Assembly: GCF_014648475.1 (NCBI RefSeq)
Contig: NZ_BMRE01000021.1
Coordinates: forward strand, 1 to 64,000
Length of the DNA: 64,000 nt
Direction of reading: 5' to 3'
Source of the DNA: Lentzea flava
Lineage (GTDB): Bacteria > Actinomycetota > Actinomycetes > Mycobacteriales > Pseudonocardiaceae
A model generated the notes under the pieces. That model saw only the letters and a program-made list of their open reading frames with translations. It did no database searches and was not told the origin of the DNA. Below are positions 58,166 to 64,000 of this stretch, piece after piece. Position 1 is the stretch's first letter. Each line of letters begins with the position of its first letter. A program made the translations under genes and the position numbers.

Positions 58166-58725
58166 ACAACCGCACGCGCTGGCTGGTCCTCGTGCTCGTC
58201 CTGGGCGTGGCGGGCGTCGTGGCGCTGTGGCCGCGTGACCGCGCACCGGAACCGCCCCCCACGCCGACCCGTCCGACGCAGGACGTGGCCGCGTTGCGCG
58301 CGCAGGCCCAGCTGCGGGCGTGCCCGCCGGCGGGCGAGGGCGGCGTCGACGTGACGTGCCTCGGCGACGGCACCCGGACGGCCCTCGCGCTGAAGGGGCC
58401 ACTCCTGATCAACTTCTGGGCGACCTGGTGCCAGCCGTGCCAGGAGGAGCTGCCCGTGCTCGACTCGTACGCGAAGCAACCAGGTGCCGTCCCGGTCGTC
58501 CCAGTTCTTGTGGACAGCAGGGAAGCCGACGGCCTCGAGCTGCTCGCCCGGCTCGGCGTGCGGCTGCCCTCGGTCTACGACGGTGCCGACGAGCTGCGCA
58601 AGCGCGTCAAGGCTCCGATTCCGTTGCCGGCGACGTACTTCGTCGGCGCCGACGGCTCGGTCCGGCTGATCACGGACCCGCCGGTCTTCAAGGCGCCCGA
58701 GCAGGTGGAGAAGGCGGTGCGATGA
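58162..58725 (+). CDS. membrane-anchored TlpA/ResA-like thioredoxin-fold protein (Rv3673c-like)
   Basis: 187 residues. One N-terminal membrane span (RWLVLVLVLGVAGVVALW), a Pro/Thr-rich linker and a thioredoxin fold with the CxxC active site in NFWATWCQPCQEELPVLD (about residue 90) and the cis-Pro loop LPATYFVGADG. Likely an extracytoplasmic disulfide reductase or cytochrome-c maturation-type protein. GTG overlaps the nth stop; the next gene's ATG overlaps its stop (ATGA). Confidence 0.9.
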   Translation: MNNRTRWLVLVLVLGVAGVVALWPRDRAPEPPPTPTRPTQDVAALRAQAQLRACPPAGEGGVDVTCLGDGTRTALALKGPLLINFWATWCQPCQEELPVLDSYAKQPGAVPVVPVLVDSREADGLELLARLGVRLPSVYDGADELRKRVKAPIPLPATYFVGADGSVRLITDPPVFKAPEQVEKAVR

Positions 58726-59381
58726 CGGAGGCAGCCCAGCCACCCGACTGGATGCAGCGTCTGGCCAAGGCCACCGAGGAGATCGACGCACGGACGTTCA
58801 TGCGGGTCCCGCGCGCTCCGTCCGACGGTGTGCGCAAGGCCGCGGTGCTGATGCTGTTCGGCGAGGACGAGAGCCACGGTCCGGACGTGTTGCTGCTGCG
58901 TCGCGCGGACACGCTGGGCTCGCACCCCGGCCAGGTCGCGTTCCCCGGCGGGGCAGCGGACCCGACCGACGACGGGCCCGTCGCCACGGCATTACGCGAG
59001 GCTTACGAGGAGACCGGTGTACTTGCGTCAGGAGTGAGACCGCTCGCCCTGCTGCCGGAGCTCTACGTGCCGGTGTCCGGGTTCGTGGTCACGCCCGTGC
59101 TCGCCTACTGGGAACAGCCGAGCCCCGTCGCACCTGTCGACCCGGCGGAGACCGCCGCGGTCGCGCGGGTGCCGGTCGCGCATCTCGCCGATCCTGCGAA
59201 CAGGTTCCGAGTGCGTCACCCTGCGGGCTACGTCGGAGCGGCCTTCTCCGCGCCGGGCATGTTGGTGTGGGGTTTCACCGCGGGGTTGATCAACGGCCTG
59301 ATCGCACTCGGCGGCTGGGAACAGCCGTGGGATGCGACCGATGTGCGTGACCTTGAACTAGCGTTGCGCGCTACACAGTGA
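58722..59381 (+). CDS. NUDIX CoA-pyrophosphatase-like hydrolase (Rv3672c-like)
   Basis: 219 residues. The NUDIX box GGAADPTDDGPVATALREAYEETGVLASG is close to the consensus, with VLLLRRADTLGSHPGQVAFPGG before it (the HxGQVAFPGG signature of the CoA-diphosphatase group). It starts by overlapping the TlpA-like stop and ends 15 nt before marP, an order conserved in mycobacteria. Confidence 0.92.
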   Translation: MTEAAQPPDWMQRLAKATEEIDARTFMRVPRAPSDGVRKAAVLMLFGEDESHGPDVLLLRRADTLGSHPGQVAFPGGAADPTDDGPVATALREAYEETGVLASGVRPLALLPELYVPVSGFVVTPVLAYWEQPSPVAPVDPAETAAVARVPVAHLADPANRFRVRHPAGYVGAAFSAPGMLVWGFTAGLINGLIALGGWEQPWDATDVRDLELALRATQ

Positions 59382-59396
59382 GGCGGAGGTTCTGGG

Positions 59397-60584
59397 TTGA
59401 ACTGGGTTGACCTGCTCGTGCTGGGCCTTGCCGCGATCGCCGCGGTCTCCGGGGCCAGGCAGGGCATGGTCGTCGCGCTGCCCGCGTTCGTCGGTGTGCT
59501 CGTCGGCCTGATCCTCGGCACGCAGATCGCACCGCTGCTCGTCTCCCAGTTCGAGAACGTCGTCACGAAGGTCGTGTTCGCCGTCGGCATCGTCGTGCTG
59601 CTCGTCGCGCTCGGCGAGACGATCGGCGTCTACATCGGCCGGACGATCAAGGCGCGGGTCAACGCGTCGCCGTTGCGCGGCGCGGACAACGCCCTGGGTG
59701 CGATCGTGCAGGGCCTGGTCGTGTTCGTCGTGGCGTGGATGATCGCGCTCCCGCTGACCTCGGTCGTGGGCCTGCCCGACCTGACGTCCTCGCTCAAGCA
59801 GTCGGTGATCCTCGGCAAGGTCGACAAGGCCATGCCGCAGGCCGCCCGCGTGCTGTCCGGCGACCTGCAGAAGCTCTTCGACGTCTCGGGCTTCCCGCAG
59901 GCGATGGACCCGTTCAACCGCACGCCGCTCAAGGACGTCGAGCCGCCGGACGGCCAGCTCGCGAGCTCCCCGGTGGCGAACAAGCTGAAGTCGTCCGTGC
60001 TGAAGGTCCGCGGCCGCGCGCCGTCGTGCTCGCGTGCCCTGGAGGGCACCGGGTTCGTGATCGCGCCGGAACGCGTCATGACCAACGCGCACGTCGTCGC
60101 CGGCACGAACGAGGTGACGGTCGAGGTCGGCCGCGGCCAGTTCGACGCGACGGTCGTGCTCTACGACCCGAAGACCGACATCGCCGTGCTCGCGGTGCCG
60201 GACCTCGAGGCGACGCCGCTGCAGTTCCGCTCCGACGAGGTGCAGCCCGGCGAGGACGGCATCGTGCTCGGCTATCCGCTGGACGGCCCGTACAAGCCCT
60301 CTCCCGCCCGTGTGCGGGAGCGGATCCCGCTGCTGCGCGGCCCGGACATCTACGACGCCCAGACGGTGACCCGCGACGTCTACACGGTTCGCGCCGAGGT
60401 CCGCTCCGGCAACTCGGGCGGTCCGCTGGTCGACACGAACGGCCGCGTGATGGGCGTGGTGTTCGGCGCCGCCGTCGACGACCCGGAGACCGGTTTCGTG
60501 CTGACGGCCCAGCAGGTGCAGTCGATGGTGCAGAAGGCGCCGTCGCTCACCCGCCGCGCTTCGACCCAGGGCTGTGCCTCGTAG
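59397..60584 (+). CDS. marP: periplasmic serine protease MarP
   Basis: 395 residues. Four N-terminal membrane spans in a CvpA-like domain (about 1-115), then a trypsin-like protease with catalytic triad His232 (NAHVV), Asp261 (KTDIAVL) and Ser340 (SGNSGGPL), nearly the same spacing as M. tuberculosis MarP. Two extracytoplasmic cysteines (about 211 and 393) match the pair that forms MarP's regulatory disulfide. MarP is needed for acid and oxidative-stress resistance in mycobacteria (general knowledge). TTG start with GGAGG 7 nt upstream. Its end overlaps the convergent TetR gene by 38 nt. Confidence 0.95.
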   Translation: MNWVDLLVLGLAAIAAVSGARQGMVVALPAFVGVLVGLILGTQIAPLLVSQFENVVTKVVFAVGIVVLLVALGETIGVYIGRTIKARVNASPLRGADNALGAIVQGLVVFVVAWMIALPLTSVVGLPDLTSSLKQSVILGKVDKAMPQAARVLSGDLQKLFDVSGFPQAMDPFNRTPLKDVEPPDGQLASSPVANKLKSSVLKVRGRAPSCSRALEGTGFVIAPERVMTNAHVVAGTNEVTVEVGRGQFDATVVLYDPKTDIAVLAVPDLEATPLQFRSDEVQPGEDGIVLGYPLDGPYKPSPARVRERIPLLRGPDIYDAQTVTRDVYTVRAEVRSGNSGGPLVDTNGRVMGVVFGAAVDDPETGFVLTAQQVQSMVQKAPSLTRRASTQGCAS

Positions 60585-61260
60585 CGATGCCTTCGAGCAC
60601 GTAGTCGAGGCCGCGGTCGAACACCTGCGCGGGGTCGGGGTGACTGCCGTCGTAGATGAACCTGGCCAGCGTCGGATACCGGCCCGTGGCGAGCATCCGC
60701 TCGATGTACGGGCCGGACGCGCGCTGCCACTGTTCCTCGGTCAGACCGGTCGACCGTTCCGCGCGGATCTCGGTGATTTCGTTGCGGACGGCGCCGTAGA
60801 CGTACGCCATCACCGCGCCGACCGCGCTCATCACCTCGTCGATGCTCTCGAACCCGACCGTGGCGAGCGTGCTCTCCATGAACGCGAGTGAGTTCGGGCC
60901 CCGGTTCGGCCTGCCGCCGATCAGGTCGATCAACCACTCGTGCCGCTTCGTCGCGTTCCGGATCTCGTGGGCGATGTGCCGCAACCCGGTCCGCCAGTCC
61001 GCGGCCGGATCCGGTGGCGTGATCTCGCCGTAGACCTCGTCGACCATCAGGTCGAGCAGCTCGTCCTTGGTCTCGATGTAGCCGTAGAGGCGCATCGGGC
61101 CCGCGTTCAGCGCGGCCGCGACCTTGCGCAACGACACCTCGTCGAGGCCGCCCGCGTCGGCGAGCTCGATCGCGGTGCGCACGATCAAAGCCCTGCTCAA
61201 CGGGGTCGGCGACGGCCTGCTCGGCGGCTCCGGGCGGTCCCACACCAGTTCGTTCGTCAT
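60547..61260 (-). CDS. TetR-family regulator (TetR_C type)
   Basis: 237 residues, longer than average TetR. Helix-turn-helix: LSRALIVRTAIELADAGGLDEVSLRKVAAALNAGPMRLYGYIETKDELLDLMVD (about 25-80). The C-terminal half has the tetracycline-repressor-like helical layout. Divergent from the FAD-dependent monooxygenase with operator palindromes between them, so it should repress both. TATTGT lies 8 nt before ATG (leaderless) and overlaps an operator site. Confidence 0.9.
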   Translation of the reverse strand: MTNELVWDRPEPPSRPSPTPLSRALIVRTAIELADAGGLDEVSLRKVAAALNAGPMRLYGYIETKDELLDLMVDEVYGEITPPDPAADWRTGLRHIAHEIRNATKRHEWLIDLIGGRPNRGPNSLAFMESTLATVGFESIDEVMSAVGAVMAYVYGAVRNEITEIRAERSTGLTEEQWQRASGPYIERMLATGRYPTLARFIYDGSHPDPAQVFDRGLDYVLEGIATRHSPGSKRGG

Positions 61261-61269
61261 CGCGCTGGA

Positions 61270-61319
61270 CAATACAGCGTCTGGTGGCGATACAGTGTAT
61301 TGAGCGATACGCCGTATCG
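61270..61319. promoter_or_regulatory. TetR operators between TetR and monooxygenase genes
   Basis: CGATACG-C-CGTATCG (61305-61319) is a perfect 15-bp palindrome. GATACAGTGTATTG (core ATACA-G-TGTAT, 61290-61300) is a second, and a weaker CAATACAGCGT half-site lies at 61270-61280. Centres are about 17-18 bp apart (near 61277, 61295, 61312), so dimers could bind on one face of the helix over both divergent promoters. Confidence 0.75.
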
Positions 61320-61331
61320 AGAGGGGATGTC

Positions 61332-62816
61332 GTGAAGACTTCGGTGTTGGTCGTTGGCGGGGGGCTGGCGGGGACGTCGGCCGCGTTGTTCCTGGCGTGG
61401 CGCGGGGTGCCCGTGACGTTGGTGGAAAAGCATCCGGGCAGCTCACCGCATCCACGGGCGGTCGGCTTCACGGCCAGGACGGGCGAGTTGCTGCGGGCGG
61501 TGGGGCTGGAGGACGGGCTGCCGCCGAGCAGGGTGGCGAAGGGCTTCGGCGTCCGGCGGGTGCGGGTCGAGAGCCTGGTCGGGAAGCGGTTCGAGGAGAC
61601 GTTCTGGACGCCGCCGGAGGAGATCTCGGAGATCGAGTACTCGCCCAGCAAGGGTGTGGCACTGGCCCAGGACAGGATGGAGCCCGTGCTGCGGGACAAG
61701 GCCCGCGAGCTCGGCGCGGACATCCGGATGAGCACCCGGATGCTGGAGTTCACCCAGGACGACGACGGCGTCACGGCGATCGTCCAAGGCGACGGCGAGC
61801 CGTACGAGATCCGGGCGGACTACTTGATCGCGGCGGACGGCCACCGCAGCCCGATCCGGGAGGCGCTCGGCATCACCCGTACCGGGCGCGGCCACATGCA
61901 CACCTCGCGCAGCGTGCTGTTCCGCGCGCCGCTGGAGGAGTACCTGAAGGACGGGATCGGTCAGTTCGTCGTCGACGGCGTCGGGTTCCTGACCACGTAC
62001 GGCGACGGCCGCTGGGTGCTGATGCTCGAAGACCGCGAGTACACCGAGGCCGAGCTGCGGCAGCTGATCTTCCGGGCGATCGGCCGTGACGACCTCGACG
62101 TCGAGATCATCACGACGGGCCGCTGGACGATCACGGCCGGCGTCGCCGACCAGTTCTCGAAGGGCCGGATCTTCCTGGCGGGCGACGCCGCGCACACGTT
62201 GCCGCCGAGCCGCGGCGGGTTCGGGGCGAACGTCGGCATCGAGGACGCGCACAACCTCGCGTGGAAGCTCGCGGCAGTGCTGAACGGCGAGTCCCGACCG
62301 TCCTTGTTGGACACCTACGACGCGGAACGCCGCCCCGTCGCGTCGCTGTGCCACCAGCAGATCTTCGCGCGCAACGACGGCCACAACCGCGATCGCGAGC
62401 CCGAGGACGCGACGCTGTACGACAACAACGCGATGCACTACGGCGTCCTCTACCGCTCCGGCGCGGTGCTCGGCGCAGGCCCTGAGCTGCCTCCTGCCCA
62501 GCGCCCCGAGCAGTGGAACGGCCAGCCCGGCACGCGAGCACCGCACGTGTGGATCGAGCCGGGAAAGTCCACATTGGATCTGTTCCAACGCGGCTGGGTG
62601 CTCGTCGCGGACCACCCGCAGTGGGAGGAGGCAGCACACCGAGCGGGTGTCCGGTACGAGCGGATCGACCAGCTGGACGCGTTCGGACTGTCCGAAAAGG
62701 GCGCTTCGCTGGTGCGGCCGGACGGCTACATCGCCTGGCGCTCGGTCGATCTGCCGGACGACCCGGCCACGGCCCTGGAGGCCGCGTTCAGGACAGCTTC
62801 CGCAGGAACTCGGTGA
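61332..62816 (+). CDS. FAD-dependent aromatic monooxygenase (PheA/TfdB or RdmE/Rox-like)
   Basis: 494 residues. N-terminal FAD-binding VLVVGGGLAGTSAALFLAWRG, DG motif YLIAADGHRSPIREALG and GD motif FLAGDAAHTLPPSRGGFGANVGIEDAHNLAWKLAAVL. The C-terminal thioredoxin-like domain (LDLFQRGWVLVADHPQ) is typical of phenol hydroxylase/tetracycline- or rifampicin-modifying monooxygenases. Substrate unknown; divergent TetR control suggests induction by an aromatic compound or antibiotic. GTG with GAGGGGAT 5 nt upstream. The 3' end overlaps ephE by 29 nt. Confidence 0.92.
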   Translation: MKTSVLVVGGGLAGTSAALFLAWRGVPVTLVEKHPGSSPHPRAVGFTARTGELLRAVGLEDGLPPSRVAKGFGVRRVRVESLVGKRFEETFWTPPEEISEIEYSPSKGVALAQDRMEPVLRDKARELGADIRMSTRMLEFTQDDDGVTAIVQGDGEPYEIRADYLIAADGHRSPIREALGITRTGRGHMHTSRSVLFRAPLEEYLKDGIGQFVVDGVGFLTTYGDGRWVLMLEDREYTEAELRQLIFRAIGRDDLDVEIITTGRWTITAGVADQFSKGRIFLAGDAAHTLPPSRGGFGANVGIEDAHNLAWKLAAVLNGESRPSLLDTYDAERRPVASLCHQQIFARNDGHNRDREPEDATLYDNNAMHYGVLYRSGAVLGAGPELPPAQRPEQWNGQPGTRAPHVWIEPGKSTLDLFQRGWVLVADHPQWEEAAHRAGVRYERIDQLDAFGLSEKGASLVRPDGYIAWRSVDLPDDPATALEAAFRTASAGTR

Positions 62817-63681
62817 TCAACCTGCTGGTGGTGTGGGGCGCTTCCTGGTTCGGGAAGTGCCCTGCCTCCGGCAGGCAGCGGAACTCCGACCCCGCGCCGA
62901 GCCACCGCCGCGACTCGCGGGCGGAGGACTCCAGCGTGATCGGGTCCAGCGCGCCGTGGATCTGCAGCACCGGCACCCGCATCGGCTTGTCGACGGCCTC
63001 GGCGAACCGGCGGCCGTCGCTGCGCAGCTGCGAGCGCACCGCCCAGCGGTAGTACTCCATCGCGCTGTGGGCCACGCCCGGCACCATCATCGCCTGCCGG
63101 CAGCGGCGGATGACCTCGTCGAACTCCGGTGCCGACCGCCACTTCGGGCCCGACCAGGCCGACAGCAGCTTGGCCACCTGCAGCGCGTTCTCGCCGGTCA
63201 GCCAGCGTTCGGGGTAGATCGGCAGCTGGAAGCGCAGCACGTGGGAGTTCACGCGGGGATGCCTGCGGAACGCCCTGCGCAGCGCCAGCGGATGCGGTGC
63301 GGCGAGCACCGAGATCGACGACACCAGGCGAGGGTGGATGGCGCCGACCGTCCACGCCGTCGCGCCGCCCCACGCGTGACCCACCAGGTGTGCGCGCTGG
63401 GCGCCGAGCGCCTTGATCAGGCCCGCGATGTCACCCGCGAGCGTGAAGCCGTCGTAGCCGCGGGGTGGTTTGTCCGAGTCGCCGTAGCCGCGCAGGTCGA
63501 CGGCCACCGCGCGGTACCCGGCCTCGGCGAGCGCGGTCAGCTGGTGCCGCCACGACCACCAGAACTCGGGGAACCCGTGCAGGAGCAGCACGAGAGGGCC
63601 CTCGCCGAGTTCGGCGACGTGCAGGCGGATGCCGTTGGCCGAGACGTCGCGGTGCGTCCACGGACCCGCGACCCGCACCAC
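62788..63681 (-). CDS. ephE: epoxide hydrolase EphE-like alpha/beta hydrolase
   Basis: 297 residues. Alpha/beta hydrolase with oxyanion motif LLHGFPEFWWSWRHQ, nucleophile LVGHAWGGATAW (Asp position replaced by Ala-Trp: the elbow reads GHAWGG, so the nucleophile would be Asp only if shifted), catalytic-type Asp in IHGALDPITLE and His in EAGHFPNQEAP. The elbow normally is G-x-D-x-G in true epoxide hydrolases; here the middle residue is Ala, a point that needs checking for activity. Begins VVRVAGPWTHRDVSANGIRLHV, matching the N-terminus of M. tuberculosis EphE. GTG 63681 chosen; GTG 63678 and a CTG at 63705 (overlapping the previous stop) are alternatives. Confidence 0.8.
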   Translation of the reverse strand: MVRVAGPWTHRDVSANGIRLHVAELGEGPLVLLLHGFPEFWWSWRHQLTALAEAGYRAVAVDLRGYGDSDKPPRGYDGFTLAGDIAGLIKALGAQRAHLVGHAWGGATAWTVGAIHPRLVSSISVLAAPHPLALRRAFRRHPRVNSHVLRFQLPIYPERWLTGENALQVAKLLSAWSGPKWRSAPEFDEVIRRCRQAMMVPGVAHSAMEYYRWAVRSQLRSDGRRFAEAVDKPMRVPVLQIHGALDPITLESSARESRRWLGAGSEFRCLPEAGHFPNQEAPHTTSRLITEFLRKLS

Positions 63682-63701
63682 CGACGGGTCGGGTTTGCGG
63701 C

Positions 63702-64000
63702 TCAGTTGTCGTCGCCCCTGCGCGTGAGGGCCGCGACCGTGTCCTTCGCGGCCGCGATCGACTTCTGCGGCGCCCGGATCTTCCTCACCTTGCGGACGCC
63801 GAGAACGGCGAAGAGCGCGGCGGTCAGGAACATGACCCCGAAGTCCAGGAGGAAACCACCCCAGGTGGGCCAGCCGAACCATTCGGAGAACCCGTAGCCG
63901 AGGAACATGAAGAAGAAGAACAGGCTGAAGCAGAGCACCGTCAGCGCGACGATGAAGTAGACGCCGCTCTTGAGGCCCTTCTTGACCTCAGCGGTGACCT
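63702..64000 (-). CDS. phage-holin-like/DUF1469 membrane protein (Rv3669-like), partial
   Basis: The 3' part of a gene cut by the right window edge. Before the internal start-like GTG the frame stays open to 64000 (VTAEVKKGLKSGVYFIVALT), so the full protein continues beyond the window. Two hydrophobic spans (IVALTVLCFSLFFFFMFLGYG and LLDFGVMFLTAALFAVLGV) and a basic C-terminus (RKVRKIRAPQKS). Resembles actinobacterial putative phage-holin/superfamily III membrane proteins found beside ephE. The stop lies 20 nt before the ephE start. Confidence 0.8.
   Translation of the reverse strand, partial: VTAEVKKGLKSGVYFIVALTVLCFSLFFFFMFLGYGFSEWFGWPTWGGFLLDFGVMFLTAALFAVLGVRKVRKIRAPQKSIAAAKDTVAALTRRGDDN

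Overview
The window is high-GC actinobacterial DNA, most likely from the order Pseudonocardiales (a Lentzea, Saccharothrix or Actinosynnema-like organism; this placement is inference). It has GTG/TTG starts, many 4-bp ATGA/GTGA gene overlaps, a WhiB-family protein, an AfsR/SARP regulator, and two blocks whose gene order matches what I recall of Mycobacterium tuberculosis: ybaB-recR ... leuA ... ask-asd (Rv3716c to Rv3708c) and metallophosphoesterase / ponA2 / whiB4 / two ArsA-like ATPases / RidA / metallo-beta-lactamase / crp / nth / TlpA / NUDIX / marP / ephE / holin-like (Rv3683 to Rv3669). I see no phage, insertion sequence, CRISPR array or biosynthetic cluster. It reads as core chromosome with small accessory insertions.

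Layout. 1-371: non-coding, holding copy A of a ~250-bp dispersed repeat. 372-5082: ybaB, recR, a P-loop kinase, then a large SARP-NB-ARC-TPR regulator on the minus strand. 5299-11064: a five-gene oligopeptide/dipeptide ABC importer operon closed by a perfect hairpin terminator. 11133-16783: TetR, DedA, DUF4184-type protein, a secreted F5/8C-FN3-phosphoesterase, an MFS protein and a membrane-anchored beta-propeller-like protein. 16773-18694: leuA with a 13-codon leader peptide carrying CTC CTG CTT, followed on the other side by repeat copy B. 19220-24533: two small paralogous membrane proteins, NUDIX, nitroreductase, PIG-V-like glycosyltransferase, and the ask-asd operon with an internal start that would give the Ask beta subunit. 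24577-29284: a degenerate ADP-ribosylglycohydrolase-like gene, a YrhB/Imm35-type plus ADP-ribosylglycohydrolase fusion, a methyltransferase and an FGGY sugar kinase, then a Fur/CatR C-terminal fragment. 29479-32878: two tandem MFS paralogues and an HSL-type esterase. 32944-34515: FMN reductase, ohr and dps (oxidative stress). 34577-38893: S9 peptidase, small proteins and a universal stress protein. 39000-39073: tRNA-Pro(CGG).

39093-64000 is the ponA2-whiB4-crp-marP block. It combines cell-wall synthesis (PBP), redox sensing (WhiB), two Get3/ArsA-like ATPases, detoxification (RidA, NUDIX, MBL), global control (Crp), base-excision repair (Nth), a thioredoxin-like protein and the acid/oxidation-linked periplasmic protease MarP. 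Accessory insertions include a GntR/HAD divergent pair, a second DNA polymerase clamp gene (dnaN-like), an MFS gene under a palindromic operator, and a TetR/FAD-monooxygenase pair sitting between marP and ephE. The last gene (holin-like) runs off the right edge.

Regulation visible in sequence. About twenty genes have a TANNNT -10 hexamer 5-9 nt before the start codon and no Shine-Dalgarno, the pattern of leaderless transcripts. Palindromic operators precede the GntR/HAD, TetR/monooxygenase and MFS genes, and leuA carries an attenuator. Coordinates of short motifs were counted by eye and may be off by one or two bases.
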